Shown piece after piece: positions 21,214 to 31,266 of a stretch of 64,000 nt of DNA (its first letter is position 1; each line of letters starts with the position of its first letter). Source of the DNA: Haematobia irritans. Lineage: Eukaryota > Arthropoda > Insecta > Diptera > Muscidae. The notes under the pieces were generated by a model that was not told the origin of the DNA, ran no database searches, and saw only the letters and a list, made by a program, of their open reading frames with translations. The position numbers and the translations under genes are program-made. The stretch is from the NCBI RefSeq assembly GCF_050003625.1, contig NC_134398.1:87545983-87609982 (forward strand), given 5' to 3'.

Positions 21214-22468
21214 CATTTTTTTTTTTAATTTACACATTTATATTTATACTATATTAATTTTTTTTAAATGAAACTTCGAAATGTGCGTTATTAAAGATTT
21301 ATAGTCAGTAACAGTGCTTGATATAAACGAAATTGACTGATTTTTGGATAAAATATTATTTTTTATTGCAAAAATAACAATCTTGTAATAAAAAACTGTT
21401 TTTGTACAAAACTTTAAAATTTGGAAGGACTTCAAAAACTAACAAAAGAAGAACGTGGAGTCGAGTATAAACATACATACATAATTTTATAATATAAACA
21501 TAAATTTATTTAGGAGTGAACAGTTTTTTTACTAGCATTTAACACCATCGCTCTAAAATTCCTTTTATTTTTCTTTAATAATTCATTTTAAAGAAAATAA
21601 ACTTTTTAAATTCTTTTAGCTGTAAAACTCGAACTTAATGCCCGCTTTTATATTTGATGGTGTCCGTCAACTCCTCGTGGACTACTTTTTAATAAAGAGG
21701 AACTAAAGTTTGTTTTTTTACATTTTACTGTGTAATTTTTCACTATTTCCTCCTTATTTCATTTTACTGTCCCAACTCTAAAAAGAGTATAGTGCCCTTT
21801 CGTTATTTTTATGAAGACCCCTGATTTCTTTTAACGAACCAAGAAAAAAATTGTGCCCATAATGCCAAAATGATAAACCCAACGCACGTCCACACATACA
21901 TAAAATGCTGCTCTCAAGGCGAAAACATATGCTGTTTGTTTTTCAAATGTCTATTCTCTTGGTTCCTAATGTCTATTCTCTTTATTCAAATTAAATAATA
22001 TTTAGACTTAAACATATCAAATTTTTGGCCTTATCATAAAACAGTTTTCCGAAACAACATACAAGCGGTTTCACAGAAATTGTTCTCTTTTGACTCTTTT
22101 GCTGTGTTATATTGATATCTTTCGTCAACTCTCCCGGTTTCCATCTCTATTTCTCTCTATACTCTCTCTGTCGCTTTGAATAAAATATCACAACATATGT
22201 ATGTTTAGTCGAAATTTGTAAATTTATATATGTTTGTATTCACACATATGATTTTTATGAAACATTCATGCCACAAACATAATATATTCTAACATATTAA
22301 TATAGATGTCCCAAACATTTAGTGTTAGTTTAGGAACATTACATGTTTGCACTTAAATATATTGTGTTTAAAAATTGTGCCCGAAACACATTTTGTTTAT
22401 ATCGGAACATATGAAAAACATATTTTTCTAACAGTGTACCTATCACCCTGTAATATTTTCTTCTTTAA

Positions 22469-22829
22469 GGCCGGTATGCACCTCTAGCGAAATTTTCGGT
22501 AGCAAAAATTTATTTAAGTCTACAACAAAAAACAGGGCCGTGTACACAAATTTTAAACCAACTAATCGCTTTTAAAAATTGTTAATATAGGTTCCAAATA
22601 TTCCTCAAATAAATTGTTTATTATTTACAGACCTTTTAAAACTTTTACGCACACAACGATGGTAATAAATTAAATGTTTGCTGCCAAAATATGCTTTTGA
22701 CAACCCTGTTATTTACATTAGAGGTGCGTACCAGCTTACGAAATTGAACGCTACCGAAAATTTCGTTAGCATAAATAGCAATGCATTTCTTATGGGAATG
22801 AAAATTTTCGCTAGAGGTGCATACCGGCC
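22469..22829. mobile_element. MITE with TTTAA target site
   Basis: Inverted ends GGCCGGTATGCACCTCTAGC and its complement are flanked by TTTAA on both sides (22464-22468, 22830-22834). A third, inner copy of the end motif lies near 22720-22780 ('agaggtgcgtaccagc'). TTAA-containing sites suggest piggyBac-type mobilisation (inference). 361 bp, non-coding. Confidence 0.7.
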
Positions 22830-23049
22830 TTTAAGGGCATTATTTCTTGTATTTTTTACCTGAAATAGTTATAAGGACCTATAAGAAGATGGATTAAATG
22901 TATAAAAATGGCATTGTAAGAGTATCGTTAAGTTCATTGCTTAATTTGGCCATAAACTTATCGCCATAGGCCTTAATGTCATATTTTTTTAATAATTTGA
23001 TCAAATTACCGGCATAATCAACATAATAAAAAGCAAAATATCGATGACT

Positions 23050-23930
23050 TTAAAGTTGGGGTATCACAAAAATGAATTTCGGGAGAGTAGAATATGCAAA
23101 AACCAACTGCGTCTCGAGTTATAAACAGTGGATGCACCAAAACCGGACACTGGAGTAGAAGAAAGCCTAAGACTACGCCAAACGAAGAACATAAAATCAA
23201 AAGAACTATGCTACAGTTCAATCAAATATCATCTAAAGAAGTCAAAAATTAAATTCAACTGGGTATATCTACCATAACAGTAACGAGATAGAGCATTAGA
23301 AGTCGGAGTGCCATTATACAAGAATGTCAAAAATCACCGATTTCAAAGAAAACCAGGTTAGCGCGTCTTCAATTTTAAACAAAAATACCTTAAATGGCCT
23401 CAGGAGCAGTGGATATGTGCTACATTTATCTACGAATAAAAATTTAACTTGCATGGATCGGATGGTAGAAATTTAGTACGAAGGCTGCAAGGAAAGCCTT
23501 AATCTAAGAAATACAAAAAGTTACGTCAATCATGGTGGGGGCAATATTAGGGTCTGGGACAAGTTATTGGACCGATTTATTGAGTCGAGGGTATTATGCT
23601 GTCGGAAGTATACAAAAAAAAAAAAATATTGTCCCATGTGATATTGCCGTACGCATGGATTATTCAGCGCGATCATGACCTCCAGTACACGTGTAACGTG
23701 GTAAAACAATGGATTTCCGATGGAAAATTGCGGGTGCTTGACTAGACTGTTCAGTCATAAAACAAGCTTTGGAAAGCTGTAAAACGAAAAATTGGTACGA
23801 AATTTTTGCAAAAGACTATTTGAACCTGAACCATAGGATATCATTGACCATTTAATCCTAACCAATGGCCAAAAGTTACGCAGAAGAAATCAAAAGGCAT
23901 GGCTTTAGTTTCAACTATTAACATTTATCG
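23050..23930 (+). pseudogene. Tc1-like transposase, heavily decayed
   Basis: Fragments in shifting frames resemble a Tc1-family transposase: KFNLHGSDGRNLVRR near 23445-23495, then an IEG-like stretch before SEVYKK (23605), then a WIIQRDHD relic of the WIFQQDNDPKH motif (about 23660), then VVKQWISDGKLRVLD (23700) and LWKAVKRKIG (23770). Several stops and frame changes break it. It belongs to the Tc1-like element around it and is non-functional. Confidence 0.7.
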
Positions 23931-24022
23931 TTAAAAGTTACAAAAACTTTAATTATTTAAAAAAAAAATATGTTACACTTAATATCAGTTGCAAATGTTT
24001 TGAACAGGTGAAAACTCTTATT

Positions 24023-25156
24023 ATACCCTGCGCCACACTGTCGAACAGGGTATTATAAGTTAGTGCATATGTTTGCAACACCCAGAAGGAGACGAGATAG
24101 ACACATAATGTCTTTGGCAAAAATGCTCAGGGTGGGCTCCTGAGTCGATATAGCCATGCCCGTCTGTCCGAGAACACATTTTGTAATCAAAATTTAGGTC
24201 GCAGTTTTAGTCCAATCGACTTCAAATTTGGCACAAGTATGTGTTTTGGCTCAGAATAGAACCCTATTGATTTTGGAAGAAATCGGTTCAGGTTTAGATA
24301 TAGCACCCATATATATATTTCGCCCGATATGGACTTATATGGCCCCAGAAGCCAGAGTTTTACCCTAATTTGCTTAAAATTTTGCACAAGAAGAACAATT
24401 AGTACTATAGTCAAGTGTGCCAAATTTTATAGAAATCGGTTCAGATTTAGATATAGCTTCCATATATATCTTTCGCCCGATATGGACTAATACGGTCCCA
24501 GAAGCCAGAGTTTTACCCCAATTTGGTTGAACTTTTGCACTAGGAGTACAATTAGTAGTGTAGTCAAGTGTGCCAAATTTCATTGAAATCGGTTCAGATT
24601 TGGATATATCTCCCATATATTGCCTTCGCCCGATTTACACTCATATGACCACAGAGGCCAATTTTTAACTCCGATTTAGTTGAAATTTTGCACAGGGAGT
24701 AGAATTAGCATTGTAGCTATGCGTGCCAAATTTGGTTGAAATCGGTTCAGATTTAGATATAGCTCCCATATATATGTTTTTCTGATTTCGACAAAAATGG
24801 TCAAAATACCAACATTTTCCTTGTAAAATCGCCACTGCTTAGTCGAAAAGTTGTAAAAATGACTCTAATTTTCCTAAACTTCTAATACATATATATCGAG
24901 CGATTAATCATAAATAAACTTTTGCGAAGTTTCCTTAAAATTTCTTCAGAGTTAAATGTTTCCCATATTGTGTTCCACCCTAGTGTATTAGCCGACTTAA
25001 GTTTTGAGTTTATAGAGTTTGTAGAAGTCTATCAAATTCTGTCCAGATCGAGTGATATTTAAATGTATGTATTTGGGACAAACCTTTATATATAGCCTCC
25101 AACACATTTGACGGATGTGATATGGTATCGAAAATTTAGATCTACAAAGTGGTGTT
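24023..25156 (+). mobile_element. H2 Helentron-like element, nested copy
   Basis: It begins ATACCCTGCGCCACACTGTC with a complementary CAGGGTAT arm, then 'gcaacacccagaaggagacgag', 'cctgagtcgatatagccatg' and CCCGTCTGTCCG, followed by about four units of 'gaaatcggttcagatttagatatagc'. It stops at 'gatctacaaagtggtg', so the last 50 bp or so (the 3' hairpin seen at 39895 in the sister copy) are missing. Inserted within the right end region of the Tc1-like element. Confidence 0.7.
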
Positions 25157-26019
25157 TTTCAATAATTTTATAAATTATCAAAAAGTCTTTGTCATTAGTT
25201 CCCTTATTCCCTTAAAACTTTCAAATAGGCATAATAAGCAACAACATAGCATTAAAAGTTTGGTTTTAATACTTTTATTTTCATTATAATTACGGTTTAT
25301 TTGCAACAGGGAATGTGGTTGCAAATGTTTTGAACAGCACTGTAGTTACCACCGATATGCTCAAAATTGGCGTGTTTATCCAGTGATCTTCTTCCAATTC
25401 CGTAAATCTTAATATTTTGTGAGTCTCTTAAACGAAAATTTTAACCTGATTTGCTTCAAATTGTGTACAAGGAGTACACTTAATAGTATCGTCAATTGTA
25501 ATACATTTAGTTGAAGTCGGTACAGATTTAGATTTAGGTTCCATATATATCTTTCGCCCGATTTACACAGAGGCCAAAGTTTTAATCCGATTTATGTGAT
25601 ATTTTGTACAGGGAGTAGAATTAATGTTATAGCTATACATGCCAAATTTGGTTAAAATCGGCTCAGATTTAGTTATAGCTCCCATATATATCTTTCGCCC
25701 CATATAGATTCATATGATCACCAGAGTCCAAATTTTCATTTCGAATTACTTGAATTTTTGCACTAAGAGTAGAATTAATACAGGTGTATTGCACGATAAC
25801 TCATAAATTCACTTTTGTGCAATAAAATTTCTGTAGCTTTATATTTTTCAATTTTTTCTAAATTGTGTTTCGTTCCAGGACGTTAATTTTTAGTCTAGAG
25901 GTTTTGTAGAAGTTCATTTCGGATTTAAATATTAGTGTATTGGAATATTCACCATTATACTAGGAGCTATCAACAAATTTGAAGAAGTTGAGATGGTATC
26001 AACAATTTTGGTCTACATA

Positions 26020-26265
26020 CACGGACGAAAAGGACTGTACTCCATATGTTTCGGTGTAAAAATTTTATGATTTGAACTCACATTTTTAGTACATTATTTT
26101 TAAATGCAAACATATAATGTTCGTAAACTAGCATAGCATGTTTGGGACATACATGTTAAATGTTAGAACATATTATGTTTTTGACATTACTGTTTTTCTT
26201 TGGAAATAATATGGGTGGATGTAAACATATATTAATTTAGAAATTTTCCCCAAATCACTTCAGAT
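26020..26265 (-). repeat. M-type end fragment
   Basis: CACGGACGAAAAGGACTGTA follows TA and aligns with the M fragment at 61135; then 'gcaaacatataatgttcg' and 'catgtttgggacata' as in the right parts of M elements. Its inner end is truncated. Confidence 0.5.
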
Positions 26266-26393
26266 TCAAATAAATATTTTTAGCTCCCAATAAATTTGAA
26301 ATATTTGGGATGGTATCAAAAATTTTTGTCTACCAAATAATGGAGGGTATAATATAGTCGACTTCGCCCGACTTTAGAATTTCCTTACTTGTT

Positions 26394-28440
26394 TGTTTTT
26401 ATATGTGATAACTCAATATAGATAAGACCTTAGCAGTTTTCTATATAGTAATGGTATTATAAATTATATCGTCTTAAATTGGATTATTTATTCACAGGTA
26501 GACTCTCTTGTTATTTAAGGTGAATTTTTCTTTTGCTGATTTATAAGGCCCGAATAAAAAACTTTACTAGGTTTCTACATGACGAGTTTTAATTAGTTCA
26601 AATGCCTGATATTCTATCCATAAAAAATGCTCTTTGAACGGCATACCAGGCAATTTGAAAAAATGCCCGCTTTCCCGTGTGTGGAAAAAAAAGTTCCAGA
26701 CAAATAATCCTAGTGCAGTATACATCCTTCACTTTAGTCTGTTTACGAAATGTTTCAGAAAAGATTTCACACGGGGAATTGTTACAATTGAATATACATC
26801 GTAAATACAACATTATTGCCCAACCAGCGATAACGTGGAGATGACATCCACTCTGATGCAATACTAAAGTGCTCAGAGTTCGAGACTTGCCTATGATTGG
26901 AAGCTTTATCGTTGGTATAGTTCATACATATATGATTTCTTGGTTGAATTAAATCATTCCACACGTTTCCTAGGCAGTAATGCCATTAAAGTTGTCACAT
27001 TATCACGAGGAGGAGAGAGGGCTGTGATTTGTTCCTTTCAAGCGCCCAAATGCCATTGTAACCACTTCACAAGAGCTATTGAAGAACGAAGGGTTGCAGT
27101 GGAAGGGTAGACCAGAATATGGTGGCCTCTAAGGCTGACTTGACTCATCGTTGCACCGACATAGACAAACAACAAAGGCAACCAGGCACCGACTAAACCC
27201 ATCATTACCTCTTGGACTGGGCGGACTGATGGCTGCAGGTGTCGTCTATACGGTTATATATGGCCAGGTCTGCTATGGAGTGTCCCGGTGTTGTTGTTGG
27301 TGTGCCTTGGTTTATTGTAAACATTTACTGAGTTGAGCAATACTCTTTTGGGATTTCCACCGAAAGGAAACAAAAAGGAGAAAATTTCTTTAGAATTTAT
27401 GGACAATTATACACAGAAGTTCTCCCATAGCCCATAGTGGCAAAGCAAACGGACGGACGGCCAAAGCGGAACGACAGCAGAGGGCGGAAAGCGTTCAAAT
27501 GAAATTGTCGCAAGTTGAAAAGTGACTCATTAAATTCGCTTTTTAATGGATCCTACAGTTAGTGAACTTTTGGCGAAAATTAAATTCGAGTCCATCCAAG
27601 GAACAAAAGGGGTGCGCATCAGAAATCCCAATAACAATTGACATCACCGTATACCACCTCCCTCGCCCCCGCCGTCACCAACAGAAGTTCACTTCGTTTC
27701 GTTCCCCACACCACCATCGTGGCAACAAATCCACATTCTGTATTCGCATTCTGTCACATCTATGGCAGTATAAACAACAAACTCGAACTGTTTCGACAAT
27801 TATATCAATTACGAACTTTTGATATGGATTTTGAAAAAATAATTAAAGCAAATTTAATAACGATTAAGTAACACTCATAAACTGCAAAAGTTTTTAAATG
27901 CTCTTGATATTACGAGCGATTACTTTGAAACAAAAAATTAGCTCCAGTGAAGGCGTACATTCTTGCCTTCAATGGTCATTGGTATGACTGGGAACATTAC
28001 CAGTGAAAGTTTATAGAATTCGAACTTGGCAGTGTCCTTAAGATGTGCCGGTAGTGGGGAAGGGTAACTACCACTTAGATGATGATGGCGATACTGGTAA
28101 CCAAGTTTTATTTTCTGCGAAATCAAAGTTTACAGATGATACCCAACATCGACGATAATTAAAAAATATTTGAGTATTTTTATAGCTGGGCTAAGCATCA
28201 TGATATAAATACTAAAGCGTGTAGTCGAGAAAAAATGTTATATGTCCGTCTAGAGAATTTCAAAATTCCAAATGAAGAATTCCAAAATGGTCACTGGTTG
28301 GATGAGATGGCTATTTCTTAAAATTTTGGTGTCGAATATATTTTTTGTTTTATTATTTATTTATTACAATTATCCATGATGCCATTACATATAAATATGC
28401 TATGTTCCGTTTTCGAGCCAAAATGATGCCGTTCCACGGT
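26394..28440. other. Longest stretch without recognised repeats; no gene found
   Basis: I recognise no transposon ends here. Short frames (26598-26861 minus, 27151-27336 plus, two overlapping frames 27562-27871) show no domain, no codon pattern I trust and no splice-site arrangement. Codon-like order is absent. This is the best place to look for host sequence with a database search. Confidence 0.4.
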
Positions 28441-28589
28441 TACTTTTTTGAATTAATTAATTTTAAAATACACACAAAAAAATAAAATATGAATTTGTAT
28501 TTGTACATTGTTAAAAATTGATTGATTCTTCCCTAATAACACTAGCCAACAGTCGTTTTGTGAATTGATTCTAGCATTAATTTTTCTCA

Positions 28590-28918
28590 TTGATTTTGAC
28601 CTACTAAACACGAAAATGAGTTTTAAAACATTTTCTGTCGATTGGTTTTCGAGATACAAATTTTTGAACTTTTTTTTTAAATTTTTGGAGGTACACTTAC
28701 AATTTTGAGTATATCTTTCGTCTTCTTTGACCTATTTGATCCTACTACTACTCAAATTAAAGAAAATTGAGCCGTCTACAACTCGTTCTCAGAAAATTTT
28801 CAAATCGGGTAAGCATTTTGGATGTTTGCGGCTTAGAAAGGTTAAAAACCGCGTTTTTTTAGTAAAAATGTGGCAGAAAAAAAACATATAAAAATTCATA
28901 TAAAATATAAAAAATAAA
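28590..28918 (-). repeat. Dispersed repeat R, copy 1
   Basis: It matches 38497-38815 on the opposite strand through 'tttatatgaatttttatatg', 'cgatttgaaaattttctgag', 'gttgtagacggctcaat' and 'tcgaaaaccaatcgacagaaaa'. It is fused to the broken edge of the Himar-type transposase at 28919. Family unknown; no coding potential. Confidence 0.65.
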
Positions 28919-29245
28919 TATTGATGAATGGTATGACCAACACGTTCCTTTGATATCTTTAAGGCCTCTGCTATCTCGTTCAACTTCATTTTACGGTCAT
29001 TCAAAATCATTTTGTGGATTTTTTTGATGTTTTCGTCGGTAACCACCTCTTTCGGGCGTCCACTGCGTTCACCGTCATCCGTGCTCATTTCACCACGCTT
29101 GAATTTTGCATACCAATCAATTATTGTTGATTTCCCTGGGGCAGAGTCCGGAAACTCCTTATCAAGCCAAGTTTTTGCTTCCACCGTATTTTTCTCTTCA
29201 GAAAACAGTATTTTATCAAAACACGAAATTCCTTTATTTTTTTCA
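28919..29245 (-). pseudogene. Himar-type mariner transposase, N-terminal part
   Basis: The frame encodes the N-terminal DNA-binding half: EAKTWLDKEFPDSAPGKSTI, the GERSGRPKEV linker region, and a second helix-turn-helix ending ERVGHTIHQY. After that the reading runs into repeat R and is no longer mariner. The catalytic domain is absent. The start region upstream (about 29190-29245) is in another frame. Non-functional. Confidence 0.85.
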
Positions 29246-29348
29246 CAATAACAAAAGTTGCTTCACAAAAGACGCTCTATCTCACAAAATAATTGTCTTA
29301 CAGACGTCAAATTTTGACACGAATCATTTGAAGGTTGGTACTATATAA

Positions 29349-30935
29349 CAAGTATATACAGTATATACCACCATGAACGAAATATTAGGTTTTCCTTTGA
29401 AATTTCGGGAGGGCTTGAGGACTTGCGGACACTTCCCGAAAATAAATTTAAAGATTTCACCTATGAGGACTATATCAGATTCTGGATTTATAAGAACCAT
29501 TTTTGTTTGAGTTTTAGAGGAATCATTAACATCTCTTGTAAGTGTGCAAGAAAATTATAAAATAACGTCTTGATTTGAAATCTTAAATCTGTAGATTTTC
29601 ACCCGAGAAGTAAAATCTGGAAATTTTACATTGAGTTTCAAGCAATTTTCAAGATCAGTGCGCCTTCTATACCCTCAAGAAGTGAAGTCGGTCTATATGG
29701 AGGCATTACCAAAAGGACCGATAAAAACTTAATCCGATACACGTTTTCGTGAGCCTAAAATACGAGAATATTTACAATTTCAGGCAAATCGGATAAAAAC
29801 TACGGTTTCTAGAAACCCAAGGAGTTAAATCGGGATATCGTTCTTATATATATACTATACTATACTAAAATATGGACCGATACTCACCATTTGTGGCATA
29901 CCTCTTTATGGTCCTAAAATACGTATAAATTTCCAATTTCAGACAAATTGTATATTAACTACGGACTCTATAAACCCAAGATGTAAAATCGGGAGATCGG
30001 TCTATATGGGGGCTATACCAAAACATGGAACGATACGGACCATTTTCGGCACACCTTTTGATGGTCCTCTAGATTTTCAATTTCAGGCAAATTGGATAAA
30101 ACCTACGGTTTCTATAAGCCCAAGACCCCAAATCGGGAGGTCGGTTTATATGGGGACCATACCAAAACATGGACCGATGCTCACCATTTTTGGCACACCT
30201 CTTTAGGGTTCTAAAATATCTCTCGATTTCCAATTTCAGGTAAATTGGATAAAAACTGCGGTTTCTATAAGCCCAAGAAGTAAAATCGAGAGATCGGTGT
30301 ATATGGGGGCTATACCAAAATATGGACCGATACTCACAATTTTTGGCACACCTCTTTATGGTCATAAAATACCTCTAGAATTCAAATTTCAGGCAAATTG
30401 GATAAAAACTACGATTTCTATAAGCCCAAGACCCCAAATCGGGATGTCGATTTATATGGGGACCAGAGAATGAAGCCGACCCATTTTTGTCGGCGGCGGC
30501 CGAAACTAAATTTTTGCCTCCGGCGGCGGCGGCTTGACGGCAAAGCCGATATAAATAAGTCTCTTCGGCGGCGGACAATTATCCATTATAAAATCAATTT
30601 GAAGTTATTCGAATGGTAATGAGATTGGTTGTACAACCAATCTTACAATCAAATTTACATTTCATTCAAATTTTCTGAGGTAAATGTTTGCAAAATAATT
30701 ATAACACTTTGAACGAGTTTGTGCAAATTTCAGCACGATTGCTTCATTATTGAAGACTGTAGCGTGATTACAACAGACAGACAGCCAGACAGACGGACAT
30801 CGTTATATCGTCTTAGATTTTCTCCCTGATCAAGAATATATATACTTTATATATCCGGAAATCGATATTTCGATGTGTTACAAAGGGAATGACAAACTTA
30901 TTATACCCCCGTCACCATTCGATGGTGGTGGGTAT
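29349..30935 (-). mobile_element. H3 Helentron-like element, copy 2
   Basis: The 5' end on the minus strand is ATACCCACCACCATCGAATG, then the conserved tracts and CTGTCTGGCTGTCTG, tandem units, and the terminus GTATATACTTG at 29349. It is inserted in the leader of the Himar-type mariner; the second mariner copy (38935-38955) shows the uninterrupted site. A CGG-rich stretch (30462-30576) replaces part of the interior. Confidence 0.75.
30460..30580. repeat. CGG-rich stretch inside H3
   Basis: GTCGGCGGCGGCCGAA, CTCCGGCGGCGGCGGC and TTCGGCGGCGG occur within 100 bp, in sharp contrast to the AT-rich surroundings. It is absent from the H3 copy at 3277-4624, so it was inserted here. Identity unknown; it may be the end of another transposon. 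Confidence 0.6.
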
Positions 30936-31100
30936 AAAAATATGCATTTAATACTAGCGACGCCATCTATGTGTCACACTGGGGACTTATCAGCCAACCT
31001 GTTAAGTAAATGCATATGTTTGCAAAACCCAGAAGGAAACGAGACAAGCTCGTGGTGTCTCTGGTAATAATGCTCAGTGTTGGTTTCTGAATCGATCTAT

Positions 31101-31217
31101 GTTAGGTGGCAGCCCGATGTATCAGGCTCACTTAGACTATTCAGCCCATTGTGATACCACAGTGGTGAACTTCACTGAGTGCTGCCCGACTCCATGTTAA
31201 GCTCAATGACAACTCAG
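31101..31217 (-). repeat. SINE 3' half
   Basis: On the minus strand it reads from 'attgagcttaacatgg' through 'gtggtatcacaatgg', 'gaatagtctaagtgagcc' to 'catcgggctgccacctaac'. It matches the SINE at 35407-35733 and the 3' end of the LINE at 36582-37263. 31005-31100 is an H2 5'-end fragment. Confidence 0.75.
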
Positions 31218-31266
31218 CAAAAAATGGAGCACTATTTAAGCAGGATTGTAAGGGAGAGAGGCAGTA

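Larger units (their letters stand above)
20644..22436 (+). mobile_element. M element copy A, full length
   Basis: It is flanked by TA (20642-20643 and 22437-22438), starts CACCCTCAAAAAAAATCGC and ends TTTTTCTAACAGTG. The ends are imperfect inverted repeats sharing CAC.....AAAAAT and a CATATGTTCC block. At 1793 bp it has no transposase. It carries tRNA-like T1 (minus) and T2 (plus). Its copy-to-copy similarity with B (58318-60093) runs end to end. Confidence 0.85.
20421..25342. mobile_element. Tc1-like transposon with nested insertions
   Basis: The ends CAGTGCTGTTCAAAACATTT and its complement ATGTTTTGAACAGCACTG are flanked by TA (20419-20420 and 25343-25344). A second copy of CTGTTCAAAACATTTGCAAC lies about 200 bp inside the left end (20622) and its complement inside the right end (23985-24010, displaced by a nested H2). 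Paired direct repeats within long inverted repeats are the IR/DR layout of many Tc1-like elements. It contains M copy A, a TTTAA MITE, a decayed transposase and an H2 copy. Confidence 0.75.
20160..26393 (+). mobile_element. H2-type Helentron-like element, old outer copy
   Basis: The visible pieces are 20160-20420 (5' conserved tract with CTGTCTGTCTGCCCATCTG) and 25343-26393 (units of 'ttcagattta...tagctcccatatatat' and the 3' end GACTTCGCCCGACTTTAGAA ... CTTACTTGTT). A Tc1-like element separates them. The 5' terminus is not recognisable. An M-type fragment (26020-26265) lies in its 3' part. Confidence 0.55.
28919..31002 (-). mobile_element. Himar-type mariner, copy 1 (truncated)
   Basis: On the minus strand the 5' end reads ACAGGTTGGCTGATAAGTCC, a Himar1-type mariner end, at 31002, followed by TA. 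The 5' leader resumes at 29348 after a nested H3, and the transposase frame breaks at 28919. The 3' half of the element is missing. Confidence 0.8.

Noticed and set aside
27562..27871. Two overlapping frames of 77-86 residues in the repeat-poor stretch
   Set aside because: No domain, no splice context, overlapping in different frames; nothing supports a gene.
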